This document shows, one piece after another, positions 8,338-17,517 of a stretch of 64,000 bases of DNA. This stretch comes from Streptomyces sp. CB01580 (lineage in GTDB: Bacteria; Actinomycetota; Actinomycetes; Streptomycetales; Streptomycetaceae), in the NCBI RefSeq assembly GCF_001905795.1, contig NZ_LIXJ01000011.1:1-64000 (forward strand), in the 5' to 3' direction. How positions within the stretch are numbered: position 1 is the stretch's first letter; each line of letters begins with the position of its first letter. The notes under the pieces are model-generated. The model had not been told where the DNA came from, searched no databases, and saw only the letters and a program-made list of their open reading frames with translations. Made by a program: the position numbers and the translations under genes.

Positions 8338-9762
8338 CTAGACCACGACGTCGAAGGGGAGGCGGCCTGAGCCGTGGAGGGACTCGAACGCGGTCCAGGC
8401 TTCGGCGAGCCGGTGGACGGCGATCCGAAGGTCGGCGGGTTCGGCCACGAAGGACAGTCGGAGGTGATCGGCGAAACTGCGGTCGGTCGAGGTTCTGGCG
8501 CCTGGGAGTATCTGCACTCCGTACGTGAGCGCGAGTTGGGCAAAGGACTCGCCGTCGCCGTACGGGAGCTGGACCCACAGGAAGGGACCGCCTGACGGGC
8601 GGGTCCACGACCATGTCGGCAACCGTGACCGCAAGAGGTCGCTCATCAGGTCGAGACGTGCGGTCAGTTGCCCTCGCCGTGCCGTGGCCATGTCCCCGGA
8701 CACCGGCAGGAGTTGGGCGGCCAGTTGCTGGCCGACGTGTGAGGACCCGAGGTCTGCCACGACTTTCAGACGGGCGAGCCTGGTCATCAGCGGTCTGGGC
8801 GCCCGCAGCCAGCCGATCCGCATGCCGGGCCAGAACAGCTTGCTCAAGGATCCGACGACGACACCGGAGGCGGCGGTCGGCAGGGGGTGCCAGCGTCCTT
8901 CGAAGGCCAGGTCGGCGAGTGTCGTGTCGTCGACGACCGGGACACCGGCGTGCTCGGCGAGCCGGGCGATCTCGGTGCGCCGTTGGGTGCTCATGACCGT
9001 GCCGGTGGGGTTCTGGCAGGTCGTCATCACATAGAGCAGTGAGACGGAGGACCGGGCGAGTGTCTCGCGTAGCGGGCGTACTTTGATGCCCTCGGAGTCG
9101 GTGGGCAGCGCCAGAAGCGTCGCCCCCGCGGCGCGGGCTGCGTCGAGGGCGCCGGCGTAGGTGGGGTTCTCGGTGGCGATGACGCCGCCGTCGCGGCCGA
9201 ACAGCGTGAAGAGCAGGCTGATCGCCTGTTGTGCTCCGCTGGTGACGAGCACTTCGTCGACCGTGGTCGGCAGTCCGAGTCCGGTGTAGCGGGCGGCGAT
9301 CCGAGCCCGCAGGGAGGGAAGGCCGAGCGGCTGGTAACCGAGATCGGTGGCCGGCTCACACAGGTCGATGGGGTCCGGTGTCAGGTGGGGGACCGCTTCA
9401 GGGCCGGCGACGAGCGATCCGGACAGGTCCACGACACCGGCTGCCAACTCGCCCGTCAGTTTGACCGACGGCATGGTCGCGGCGGGGACCGCCGGACCGA
9501 TCCGGTGGACGGAGGCGACGACCCGGGTACCGCTGCCGCGCACACTTTCCAGCAGGCCCTCCTCGCGCAGAAGCCGGTAGGCGCCGATCACGGTGGTCCG
9601 GCTCACACCCAGCCTCCGAGCGAGGACGCGCTCGGAGGGCAGCTTGGAGCCGGCACCGACCTCGCCCCGGCGCACGGCACCACGAAGGCCCTCGGCCAAC
9701 CGCTGGTAGAGAGGTCCAGACGAGTCACCTATGAGACCAATGGGCAAGGCTGAGGCATCCAT
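8338..9762 (-). CDS. MocR/GabR-type GntR-aminotransferase fusion regulator
   Basis: A 474-residue two-domain protein. An N-terminal winged helix of GntR type (about residues 14-80, PLYQRLAEGLRGAVRRGEV, LPSERVLARRLGVSRTTV) is joined to a fold-type I aminotransferase-like domain. Its PLP lysine lies in SLSKLFWPGMRIGWLR. MocR proteins sense PLP-linked ligands and usually control a divergent PLP-related gene; here the neighbour is exactly a PLP-dependent enzyme (9799). ATG 9762 begins MDASALPIGL; TTG 9771 is in frame upstream. The repeats at 9765-9811 are the likely operator. Confidence 0.9.
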   Translation of the reverse strand: MDASALPIGLIGDSSGPLYQRLAEGLRGAVRRGEVGAGSKLPSERVLARRLGVSRTTVIGAYRLLREEGLLESVRGSGTRVVASVHRIGPAVPAATMPSVKLTGELAAGVVDLSGSLVAGPEAVPHLTPDPIDLCEPATDLGYQPLGLPSLRARIAARYTGLGLPTTVDEVLVTSGAQQAISLLFTLFGRDGGVIATENPTYAGALDAARAAGATLLALPTDSEGIKVRPLRETLARSSVSLLYVMTTCQNPTGTVMSTQRRTEIARLAEHAGVPVVDDTTLADLAFEGRWHPLPTAASGVVVGSLSKLFWPGMRIGWLRAPRPLMTRLARLKVVADLGSSHVGQQLAAQLLPVSGDMATARRGQLTARLDLMSDLLRSRLPTWSWTRPSGGPFLWVQLPYGDGESFAQLALTYGVQILPGARTSTDRSFADHLRLSFVAEPADLRIAVHRLAEAWTAFESLHGSGRLPFDVVV

Positions 9763-9764
9763 GC

Positions 9765-9811
9765 GGTCCAATGCTGCCCTGATTGGATATCGAAAACAAT
9801 GCCAATGGACC
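9765..9811. promoter_or_regulatory. repeat cluster in MocR/PLP-enzyme divergent promoter
   Basis: Between the divergent starts are GGTCCAATG (9765-9773), ATTGGA (9782-9787) and CCAATGGACC (9802-9811). TCCAAT and ATTGGA form an inverted repeat about 10 bp apart, and the third copy is in the inverse sense of the first. MocR regulators typically bind spaced repeats in such intergenic regions. Operator function is inferred. Confidence 0.55.
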
Positions 9812-11016
9812 TGCATGCTCAAACCATGGACTCTTTCCTGACCTTTGAGACGCTCCTTGCCCACGCCGATGTCGATCCGGACGAACTGGGCGTCGCGCCC
9901 CCGATCCATCAGGCGGTGAACTATTCGGCCCCCACGGCAGAGGACTTCCACGCACTCAACGAGCAGTCCCAGCCTCAGCGCTACTACCGGCGATACGGCA
10001 ACCCGACACAGGCCCGGCTGGAGCGTGTTGTCGCGGTTGTCGAGGGCGCTGAGGCAGCCCTGGCCACGGCGTCCGGCATGGGGGCGATCACGACGATCCT
10101 GGTCGCCCTGCTGTCCCAGGGCGAACATGTCGTCGCCCAGCGCAGCATGTACGGCGGCACACTGAGTCTGCTGCGGGATGTCGCGCCCCGCTTCGGTGTC
10201 CAGGTGACCTTCGTGGACCAGACCGACACCGATGCCTTCGCCCGGGCCCTCACGCCGGACACCAAGCTGATCATGCTGGAGACGCCCAGCAATCCGCTGC
10301 TCCGGCTGACCGATGTGGAAGCGGTGACCGCGCTTGCCCGCGCCCGGGGCATCCTCACCTTCGCCGACAACACCGTTGCGACCCCCTTCAACCAGAGGCC
10401 ACTGGAGCAGGGCGTGGACCTCGTCATGCACAGCGTCACCAAGGCCATATCCGGGCATGCGGACGTGCAAGCCGGGATCGTGCTCGGCAGCAGCGAGCTG
10501 ATCGAAGGGCTCTGGAAAGCTCACACCATGGTGGGCTCGGTCGTCAGCCCGTTCGATGCCTGGCTCGCGCTGCGTGGCCTGCGGACGCTGGCGTTGCGGG
10601 CGGAGCGGCAGAACCGGTGCGCGCAGGCCGTGGCCGAGTACCTGGCCGGTCACCCCGCGGTACGAACGGTGAACTACCCGGGGCTCCCCGGCCATCCCCA
10701 GCACGACCTCGCGAAGCGGCAGATGCGGGGCTTCGGCGGACTGCTGAGCTTCGAACTTCGTGGGGGCCGGCCGGCGGCCGAGCAACTCATCTCGGCGCTG
10801 CGCCTTCCCGTGCGTTCCCCCAGCCTGGGCGGCACCCGCTCGACGCTGGTGCGGCCCGCCGCGATGTGGTCGAACGAGCTGACCGAGGAACAACTTGCCG
10901 AGGCCGGAGTGCCCGGTGGTTTGATCCGCTTCGCCGTCGGCCTTGAGCACGAAGCAGACTTGATCGCCGACCTCGGTCAGGGGTTCGCCGCGCTGGCCTC
11001 GGAGCATGCCGAATGA
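9799..11016 (+). CDS. trans-sulfuration family PLP-dependent enzyme (cystathionine gamma-synthase / C-S lyase type)
   Basis: A 405-residue Cys/Met-metabolism PLP enzyme. Recognisable blocks are YYRRYGNPTQARLE (phosphate/substrate loop, about residues 62-75), ASGMGAI, ETPSNPLLRL, ADNTVATP and the PLP lysine in HSVTKAISGHADV (about residue 215). The family includes cystathionine gamma-synthase, beta/gamma-lyases and methionine gamma-lyase, which cannot be separated by eye. It is divergently paired with a MocR regulator, so expression is probably induced by a PLP-reactive amino acid. The start may be 9799 or ATG 9826 (MDSFLTFETL); the downstream one would free the repeat at 9802. Confidence 0.88.
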   Translation: MPMDLHAQTMDSFLTFETLLAHADVDPDELGVAPPIHQAVNYSAPTAEDFHALNEQSQPQRYYRRYGNPTQARLERVVAVVEGAEAALATASGMGAITTILVALLSQGEHVVAQRSMYGGTLSLLRDVAPRFGVQVTFVDQTDTDAFARALTPDTKLIMLETPSNPLLRLTDVEAVTALARARGILTFADNTVATPFNQRPLEQGVDLVMHSVTKAISGHADVQAGIVLGSSELIEGLWKAHTMVGSVVSPFDAWLALRGLRTLALRAERQNRCAQAVAEYLAGHPAVRTVNYPGLPGHPQHDLAKRQMRGFGGLLSFELRGGRPAAEQLISALRLPVRSPSLGGTRSTLVRPAAMWSNELTEEQLAEAGVPGGLIRFAVGLEHEADLIADLGQGFAALASEHAE

Positions 11017-11640
11017 TGGCGGAACCGCGGCCGATGAGCTCGCTGTAGCCCGGCCGCTGCGCGGTCGCGAGGGTGCCCAGGTCGTTCGTCGTTCGTCGCG
11101 CAACGACCTTGGACACCCTCGTTCGCGTCTTCACGGACACCCTTTGGAACCAATCCTCCGGGGTCCTGCGCCGGAGATTCGATCAAGATATGGGACGAGT
11201 CGCTCCAGGATCTCGTCGGTGTCCTTCCCCACCCCGGCCACGGCATGGGGCAAACCCGCTCTGTCGAATTCCTCACCTTGACCTGAGAGTGCTCGAACCA
11301 ATACGGCGTTGCTGCTTGCCACCGGCCTCGCCGACGCCGACGCACAGGTATGGGACGAGGGAAGCGGCGACTCAGCGGGGTGAGGGCGGAGCCCCGGCGC
11401 CGCGTGCGGGACAAACCAACGGTGTCCGTCAAAGCCCGAGCAGAGCCGGAGGCGGTCGACATTCCCGAGCCACCGGATCCCGCCGCAGTCGGCATGCATG
11501 CACAACAATGTCAGAGTCCTCGTGGACTTCGGTCCTCAGCGCGTCCAGCACGTGATGGGTGCGGGCGCACGGCAGTCTGCCGAGGTCCCCGAAGGGCTGA
11601 ATACTGCGACAAATCGGCTGTACGAGCCGGTACGGGGCAA
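11017..11640. other. no recognisable gene
   Basis: Several overlapping open frames exist on both strands, as expected at this GC content. None has a family signature, a good start or consistent coding character. This may be decayed DNA. Confidence 0.4.
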
Positions 11641-11859
11641 CTCGGACCGGCTTTGCACACGATCAAGGAAGCGCGCGGTGACCACATACAGCACGATCGG
11701 TGTACTCGGCGAAGCTTCGACGGGCTGCTCGTGGCCACGCGCCGACGGGTCTTCCGCCGCACCCCCGACAACAGCGTCAACCTCAACCTCCCTTCCATCA
11801 CGCTCGACATCCACGATGTGGAGCTCGTCCGATCCGACGACGAACAGGCACGGCCATGA
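11640..11859 (+). pseudogene. 3' remnant of an unidentified gene
   Basis: The last part of this frame (NSVNLNLPSITLDIHDVELVRSDDEQARP) looks like a genuine protein end. Its stop overlaps the next ATG by the ATGA arrangement typical of coupled genes. The sequence upstream loses any protein-like character, so only a C-terminal fragment seems to remain. Family not recognised. Confidence 0.3.
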
Positions 11860-12362
11860 CCACGGACACCGCAGTCATCGACCACCCCGCCCGGCGGCTC
11901 GTCGTGGCGCTGTCACGTCCCTACGACGCAGCGCGCGAGCACTACGAATCCCTCGTCCCCGAGACCGATCTCCACCGCTTCTTCCAGCTGGCCTCCTGGT
12001 CGGCCACGCTCGAGCTGGCCGAGATCAACGCCCCGCACGGGTTCATGCGCTACTACCGCAGTGACATCACCGCCGTCATGGCCGGCTCGGCCTCCTCCTG
12101 GAAGGCCACGCAGTACTTGATGGGCAACCACACCATCGCCGAACGCATGTTCCGCCACGACCCGTCGGTCATGCTGCACGCGCCACTGCGGACCCTGCTC
12201 TACGCGGACCCCGACGGCGACACCAAACTCGCCGTCGACCAACCCAGCCTGCTGTTCACCAGCTACGGCGACCCACGGATCACCGGGGTCGGCCGCGAAC
12301 TCGACGCCCTCCTCGCCCAGCTGATCAACCTCCTCGGCGCCGAAGCACCTCCCCAACTGTGA
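11856..12362 (+). CDS. DUF302-like conserved protein
   Basis: A 168-residue soluble protein containing HRFFQLASWSATLELAEINAPHGFMRYYRSDITAVMAGS and a later block MLHAPLRTLLYADPDGDTKLAVDQPSLLFTSYGDP. The second block resembles the DUF302 fold, in which a short domain of unknown function sits near redox and stress genes. It is translationally coupled (ATGA) to the remnant upstream, and a decayed quinone oxidoreductase on the opposite strand meets it at the 3' end. No catalytic residues are obvious. Function unknown. Confidence 0.75.
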   Translation: MTTDTAVIDHPARRLVVALSRPYDAAREHYESLVPETDLHRFFQLASWSATLELAEINAPHGFMRYYRSDITAVMAGSASSWKATQYLMGNHTIAERMFRHDPSVMLHAPLRTLLYADPDGDTKLAVDQPSLLFTSYGDPRITGVGRELDALLAQLINLLGAEAPPQL

Positions 12363-12387
12363 CCAGCCCGCCGGACGTCGGCCGGAC

Positions 12388-12962
12388 CCGGGAGCCAGTA
12401 GCCGAGCCGGTAGACCTCGACGATGCGGCGGCCCGCAAGAATGTAACGCGGGTCCTCGCCGACCCGGATCGGCTCGCCCGTCACGGAGCCGTGCACCAGC
12501 ATCCGCCCATCCTCGTGAAGCGACTTGAAAATCCGCGTCCGGTTTCTCCGACCACCGGATCGATGGCGTACCTGACACCTTCCGGCCCGACGATCTTGCG
12601 GACCTGTTCGTCGATCGGCCCCTCGGTGGACACGATGACGGCGTCGGCGCCGAGGGCTTCCAGCTCGGCCACCGATTCGCGTCTGCGTACGACGTTCGAG
12701 GTCCGGATACCGTCGCGTTTGGCCGGCCTGATGACCATGCGTCCCAGTTCGGAACCGGCCGCGGACCGGCGGAGCCACTCACGCCTGGGGACGGCCGGCA
12801 CACGGCGGACCATCAGGATCGCGGAGGCGGGATTGATGACGAAGGAGGCCACCTGTTCATCGGGGATCTCTTCGGGCACCGGGAACAGGTCACCCGCAGG
12901 AACCGCAGCGCATTCCGCCCGGTATCCCCCTTGCCCGTTCACGACGATCAGCCCTACGCGGC
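12388..12962 (-). pseudogene. zinc-type alcohol dehydrogenase / quinone oxidoreductase remnant
   Basis: The minus strand reads GGYRAECAAVPAGDLFPVPEEIPDEQVASFVINPASAILMVR, then a degraded GS-G nucleotide motif and VAELEALGADAVIVSTEGPIDEQV, all typical of MDR (zinc-type ADH) oxidoreductases. Near 12535 the frame shifts to IFKSLHEDGRMLVHGSVTGEPIRVGEDPRYILAGRRIVEVYRLGYWLP. The N-terminal domain start and the last ~60 residues are missing. It meets the DUF302-like gene tail to tail. Confidence 0.75.
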
Positions 12963-13062
12963 GATCGTAGCCCGCACGCCTCGCGACGCATGCCGGAGAT
13001 GCCGGCACCTCAGTCGGCGCCGCGACGGTGCCTTCTCACCACGAATCCGGTACCCGACCCGC

Positions 13063-14073
13063 TCACTGCCCGGGCGACCGCCGACCGGGCCTCGGCCGGT
13101 CACCGCCATCGTCAACCGACGTCCCGACAGCTCGGCCGACGACGCGGATCGGTCGTCCCGCTTGGAAGGCGGCGATGTTCTCGACCGCGTCGCCGTAGAA
13201 GACCTCGTAGAGCTCGCGGGTCACGTAGCCGATGTGCGGGGTGAGCACGGTGTTCGGCAGTGTGCGGAAGGGATGGTCGGGGGGTAGCGGCTCGACGTCG
13301 TAGACATCGAGTGCCGCGCACCCGATGGCCTTGCGCTGCAGGGTCGTCAGCAAGGCGTCCTGATCGATGATCGGACCCCGCGAGGTGTTCACCAGAATGG
13401 CGGACGGCTTCATCGCGGCGAGTTCCGCACTGCCGACCAGTCCTCTGGTGCGGTCGCTGAGCACCAGGTGCACCGACAGCACGTCCGCGTCGGCGAACAG
13501 CTCCTGTCTGGTCACGGCCGTCACCCCGTGCTCGGCCGCACGTTCGGGTGTGAGGTTCTGGCTCCAGGCGATGGTGTCCATGCCGAACGCTTGGCCGATC
13601 CTGGCGACGCTGCTGCCCAGGTTTCCCAGTCCCAGGAGGCCGAGGGTCTTTCCGTGCAGCCCGGTGCCGACCGTGTGCTGCCAGCCGCCGTCCCGCATCG
13701 CGCGTTCCTCGACCGGGAGGTTGCGTGCGGCGGCGAGGATCAACGCCCAGGTGAGTTCGGCCGTGGGCGCCGCGAAGTAGCCCGTCCCGCAGACCACGAT
13801 GCCCTGCCGAGTGGCGGCCGCCACGTCGATCGCCACGTTTCGTGGGCCGGTGCTGACCAGCAGCTTCAGATCGGGCAGCCGACGCAGAACCTCGGCGGTG
13901 AACCACGTGCGCTCGCGCATCGCGACGACCACCTCGAAGCCGGCGAGCCTGCGGATCAGGTCGTCCGCATCCGCGATGTGGTCGGTGAACACCTCGACCT
14001 CGGCGTCCAGACGGTCCCAGTCGGCGCAGTCGAGAGCGACCCCTTGGTAGTCGTCGAGAATCGCGATCTTCAC
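13063..14073 (-). CDS. D-2-hydroxyacid dehydrogenase family protein
   Basis: A 336-residue NAD-dependent dehydrogenase of the phosphoglycerate/formate dehydrogenase superfamily. The Rossmann loop GLGNLGSSVARIGQAFGM (about 150-167), the substrate Arg in VNTSRGPIIDQDAL (about 232), the Glu in DVYDVEPLP and the catalytic His in LTPHIGY are all present. It opens MKIAILDDYQGVALDCADW, the usual start of this actinobacterial subgroup. The last ~15 residues are polar and probably disordered. It would reduce 2-ketoacids to D-2-hydroxyacids or the reverse; substrate unknown. No operon partner is adjacent. Confidence 0.92.
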   Translation of the reverse strand: MKIAILDDYQGVALDCADWDRLDAEVEVFTDHIADADDLIRRLAGFEVVVAMRERTWFTAEVLRRLPDLKLLVSTGPRNVAIDVAAATRQGIVVCGTGYFAAPTAELTWALILAAARNLPVEERAMRDGGWQHTVGTGLHGKTLGLLGLGNLGSSVARIGQAFGMDTIAWSQNLTPERAAEHGVTAVTRQELFADADVLSVHLVLSDRTRGLVGSAELAAMKPSAILVNTSRGPIIDQDALLTTLQRKAIGCAALDVYDVEPLPPDHPFRTLPNTVLTPHIGYVTRELYEVFYGDAVENIAAFQAGRPIRVVGRAVGTSVDDGGDRPRPGRRSPGQ

Positions 14074-14396
14074 AGCGGCATGCTACGGCGCTCCTCATGG
14101 CGGGGCGAGTTCAGTGATGGCAGGTGCGGGACGCGCGGTCCCCGGGAGTACCGGGTGATGCGGATGCGCGGGAGCACGACGGCGGCCGTCAACGAAGGTG
14201 CTGACGGCCTGCGGGTCCTGGTCGGTGGGGATGATGATCTCGTTGGCGAGCCTGTCTTGCCGCCGCGGGCAGTGATGGCGTGCCAGATCTTCGATGGTAT
14301 GCCCGCCCCGGCGCCGACGCGGTCGCCCGGCACGTTGCCGAACGTGACCCTGCCACACGTCGTAGGGCGCAACGGCTGCCCTGCTTTCAGAGCGGG
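14074..14396. other. no recognisable gene
   Basis: This intergenic stretch lies between the dehydrogenase start and the GNAT stop. Short open frames here, such as one containing RQDRLANEIIIPTDQDPQAVSTFV on the minus strand, hint at a decayed gene, but no family could be named. Confidence 0.35.
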
Positions 14397-14981
14397 TCAA
14401 GAGACAGGAGACCGGACCTTGAACGAGTGCAGGTCGGCTACAGCGAGGGATTGCTCCGCGTCATATGCCTCGAAGGTGCCCATGGGCTGGAAACCGAGAC
14501 GGGTGGCGAGTTTGAGGGAGCGCTCGTTGGCCGTCTGGGTCACCACCAGGACCGGCTGATCGGGCAGCTCGCCGGCGGCGGCACGCAGCATAGCCGTAGC
14601 GGCCTCGAATGCCAGCCCCGCACCCCAGCTTCCGCGCCGGAGCAGGTAGGCCAGCTCCAGCTCCCCGCCTTCCTCGGTGACGTGTCCGGGAAGGTCGGCG
14701 GAGCGGCGGTCGAGTACGAGCGTCCCGATGAACCGGTCGCTTTCCTTGTCGGCGATGACGTAGGTGCCGGGCTTGCCCGCAATAGCGCTGATGCCGTTCG
14801 CGTCGAAGTACTGCTCGACGACGCTACGGGGCCGCGGGCCGCCGAGGTGGGCACGGACCTGTGGATCGGTCTGCAGCTCGATGAGGCCGTCGATGTCGGT
14901 GTCGCGCGCCTTTCGCAGCCGGAGACGATCAGTGGTGATCTCAGTGGCAGACAGCGTGGGTGGTGCGTTCATGAGATCCAT
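14397..14981 (-). CDS. GNAT family N-acetyltransferase (RimJ-like)
   Basis: A 194-residue acetyltransferase. It opens with the RimJ/RimL-type TDRLRLRKARDTDIDGLIEL and carries ELELAYLLRRGSWGAGLAFEAATAML (acetyl-CoA loop motif A variant), TQTANERSLKLATRLGFQPMGTFE and GGPRPR. ATG 14981 is used; ATG 14972 is also possible. A clearly related GNAT sits in the opposite orientation at 16578 with the same GGPRPR and TQTAN-RS blocks, suggesting local duplication. The acceptor is unknown. Confidence 0.88.
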   Translation of the reverse strand: MDLMNAPPTLSATEITTDRLRLRKARDTDIDGLIELQTDPQVRAHLGGPRPRSVVEQYFDANGISAIAGKPGTYVIADKESDRFIGTLVLDRRSADLPGHVTEEGGELELAYLLRRGSWGAGLAFEAATAMLRAAAGELPDQPVLVVTQTANERSLKLATRLGFQPMGTFEAYDAEQSLAVADLHSFKVRSPVS

Positions 14982-15329
14982 TGTCCCGGCCCGTCGGATC
15001 GAGCCACCAGTCCCGATGCGGTAGCCGGCCCCCTTGGGATGCGTGGTCGGGGTACTGCTGGTAGCGCACCAAGAACAGGCGAAGTTCTGCTGAATGCCCA
15101 CGTCAGAAAGGGCCTGCGCGTACGTCCAGCCCGTACGCGCAGGGGATGACCGCTCGCCCTGGTCCGAGAATCACGGAGAGATTTCCGGGCGGATGGGCCT
15201 GCGCCGCTCATACGTCCGGGTGGCTCCGAACGCGCCTTGCGACTTCAACTCCGACATCGATGCCGAGACGGGCGCCGCGGTCGATGGCTTTGGTGCGGCA
15301 GCCGGCGCAATTGCCTCGAACGAATCGTT

Positions 15330-15445
15330 CGGCGGCCAGGACTTTCACCGACCCCCGGCTCTGTGCGGTCGTCGTCGACCGTCTCACCTTCAACGGCACC
15401 TTCATCGAGGCCGGCACCGACTTTTGTCGCCTTGCCGGCACATGA
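15330..15445 (+). pseudogene. IS21-family IstB C-terminal fragment
   Basis: The plus strand reads DPRLCAVVVDRLTFNGTFIEAGTDFCRLAGT and a stop, the standard C-terminal end of IstB-type transposition helper ATPases (RLxAAVVDRLTFNGxIIETGTxSYRL). The ATPase core is absent. Confidence 0.65.
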
Positions 15446-15598
15446 GCCCGTCCGCCTGCCTCGAACCGAGTCCACGCAGGTCAGTGGCGCGCGTACGACT
15501 GACCTCGTTGAGACAGGACAGCTGCCGGGTGATACGGAACAGGGAAGGCGCATTACCTGGTTCACCGGCCGCTCGGCGTGGGCGATAGCGTGGGCACC

Positions 15599-16039
15599 AT
15601 GAATATCGAGCGTGCTGCCGGTCGGGTTTCTGTCACGGTGTTGACCGCCCTTTCCGGTGTGCACGTCGCGTGGGGTCTGGGTTCGCCTTGGCCGCTGCCC
15701 GACCGGAAGACCTTCTCGGACGTGGTGGTCGGCCGCCCGGCGGCGCCCGGCCCTGTGGCGTGCTTCGCGGTGGCAGGCGCGTTGGGAACCGCGGCGTTGT
15801 TGGTCGCGGGACGGCCTCGGCGGCATCCGGCGCTGTCCCGGCTCGGCGCGGCCGGCGTCGCGGCCGTACTCGGCGTGCGCGGTGCGGCCGGGCTTTCGGG
15901 ACGGACCGACCTGCTGTCCCCGGGATCGGTCTCACCGCGCTTCCGGCGCCTTGACCGGCTCGCCTATTCGCCACTCTGCCTCGCGATTGCGGCCACGACC
16001 GCAGTCGCCACCACCCGGCGCAGCCGGTGGGCGACATAG
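15599..16039 (+). CDS. DUF3995 domain-containing membrane protein
   Basis: A 146-residue integral membrane protein with about four hydrophobic segments. The family signature is visible as LSGVHVAWGLGSPWPLPDR near the N-terminus and GRTDLLSPGSVSPRFRRLDRLAYSPLCLAI near the end. The family is common in actinobacteria and has no known function. ATG 15599 is taken over an upstream in-frame GTG/ATG at 15578 because family members start close to the first membrane helix. It lies between two inverted GNAT paralogues. Confidence 0.82.
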   Translation: MNIERAAGRVSVTVLTALSGVHVAWGLGSPWPLPDRKTFSDVVVGRPAAPGPVACFAVAGALGTAALLVAGRPRRHPALSRLGAAGVAAVLGVRGAAGLSGRTDLLSPGSVSPRFRRLDRLAYSPLCLAIAATTAVATTRRSRWAT

Positions 16040-16577
16040 AAGCGCCCGCCTCCGACCCCCGCCAGGAAGCCGTCGGGGCTGTCCAGGTCGGCCCGGCCGG
16101 ATCACAGTCTCCAGCGGGACCGTGTCGGCGCGGGTCGTCCCGGACCACGGTGCCGTCCGCCAGCGCCGGGACGCTCACCGGAATGACGTCTCCCGGCTGA
16201 ACCCCGGCAGACCGGCCGCGGCGGCGTACCTGCGCTCGCTCGCCCAGTACGTTCCCCGAGTACAGGCGCCCCGCCTCCCGACGCGCTGGATTCCTCGACC
16301 GCCGGGCACCCTTGCGCGCACCGTTCCGCTTTGGACCCGCACTCATTGACCTCACATCCATGAGCCCCGGCATCACGTCGCCCCGGACGCGGTGATGACG
16401 GCCTGCCCGATGTGGAGTACGCAGTTGGCTGGGTCGGCTCCAGACCGGGTGAGCATTGCGGACGGATGACGGTACGTCACCGACCCAGAACCCGGTGATC
16501 GTCGTCACGGAACGTGTGTCAGAACCGAGTTGATGAGAAATCGTACTGCTCGGCGAGCGTGCGATAGGTTCCCCGCC
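16040..16577. other. no recognisable gene
   Basis: Open frames cross this stretch in both directions but none has a family signature. It presumably contains the promoter of the GNAT gene at 16578 near its right end. Confidence 0.35.
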
Positions 16578-17126
16578 ATGACTGAACTCGGGTCCGTCGC
16601 CTGGCCACCCGCCCCGATCAAGACCGAGCGGCTCCTGCTCCGCGAGTCCGAGGCTCGGGACCGTGCGGCGTTCATCGAGCTGTTCGCCTCGCCGGAGGTG
16701 GGCGCCTACATAGGTGGCCCTCGACCGCGTGATGAGTGCGAGCGTGCGTTGCCGGAGACGCCCGAGAGGCGCCCCGGCCTTTTCGTGATCGAGCTCGACG
16801 GAGCGATGATCGGCACCATCGAGCTCAACCGGCGCGACGCGGAGCGTCGGAGTCATGTCCGTCCGGATGCCGGGGAGGCCGAGCTCGGCTACCTGTTCCT
16901 GCCGGAGGCATGGGGGTACGGGTACGCCGCCGAGGCGTGCGGGGCGGTGCTCGGCTGGTTCGCCGACGCGCTTCCCGGTGAGCCGGTGGTGCTCTGCACC
17001 CAGACCGCCAACGACCGCTCGATGCGCCTCGCGGCAAAGCTGGGGTTCACCGAGGTGCAACGGTACGAGGCGTGGGGCGCCGAACAGTGGATGGGCGTGT
17101 GGTCCCCGGGCACACGGCCCGCTTGA
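16578..17126 (+). CDS. GNAT family N-acetyltransferase (RimJ-like)
   Basis: A 182-residue acetyltransferase. The N-terminus has IKTERLLLRESEARDRAAFIELF, the CoA-binding region is EAELGYLFLPEAWGYGYAAEACGAVLGWF (about residues 95-123), and the C-terminus reads TQTANDRSMRLAAKLGFTEVQRYEAW. It is homologous to the gene at 14397-14981, which is inverted relative to it. Substrate unknown. Confidence 0.9.
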   Translation: MTELGSVAWPPAPIKTERLLLRESEARDRAAFIELFASPEVGAYIGGPRPRDECERALPETPERRPGLFVIELDGAMIGTIELNRRDAERRSHVRPDAGEAELGYLFLPEAWGYGYAAEACGAVLGWFADALPGEPVVLCTQTANDRSMRLAAKLGFTEVQRYEAWGAEQWMGVWSPGTRPA

Positions 17127-17304
17127 GCTCGTACCCGGAAGGGGTGGCATGCCGGCCGTCGGGCCTCGTCGTTCTCGACGGCGTCCGGGCCTCGCCTGCT
17201 CATCAGTCAGAAACTCCACCGGCGCGACCGGACTGTGACCACCGGCGAGGCCCGTCCAGCGGCCTTGCCGCGCATCCCAGCGGCAGCCACACCCGGTGTG
17301 TGAG

Positions 17305-17411
17305 GACCTGTCGTCAGAGTGTCGGGCCCACATCAGGAGTGATGCGAAGGTGAGGGCTGCTTTGCAGGACTGGGCTGTTTTGTCGTACCGGGCGGCGATG
17401 CCGCACCACTG
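17305..17411 (-). pseudogene. IS5-type transposase, 3' exon of intron insertion
   Basis: The minus strand reads QWCGIAARYDKTAQSCKAALTFASLLMWAR, the end of IS5-type transposases. Joined to the segment ending at 19937 it restores CFNRLK-QWCGIAARYDK, the usual uninterrupted transposase text. The 2525-bp group II intron lies between the two parts. Confidence 0.8.
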
Positions 17412-17487
17412 GTCGGGTAGCCGGGTCACGTCGCCATGACCCGGCCCCCTCAGAACCGGACGTGCCTGTTTCCAAGCATCTCGGCTC
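17412..17487 (-). ncRNA. group II intron domains V and VI
   Basis: Domain V at 17453-17487 is a 35-nt hairpin: GAGCCGAGATGC, then a GGAAAC loop, then GGCACGTCCGGTTC. It closes GAGCC with GGTTC and has a GAAA-type tetraloop. Domain VI at 17412-17452 forms a GCCGGGTCA/TGACCCGGC stem followed by TACCCGAC up to the 3' splice site. Confidence 0.85.
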
Positions 17488-17517
17488 AAGCAAGCCCGAA
17501 GGCTTCACAGGTTCTGC

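Noticed and set aside
11017..11600. Minus-strand frame ALSGQGEEFDRAGLPHAVAGVGKDTDEILERLVPYLDRI as a gene
   Set aside because: Locally protein-like, but no start, no family and conflicting frames; left as unassigned.
15633..17489. 618-codon minus-strand open frame
   Set aside because: Its first part is the intron end plus the IS5 transposase tail and the remainder is antisense to the GNAT and DUF3995 genes.
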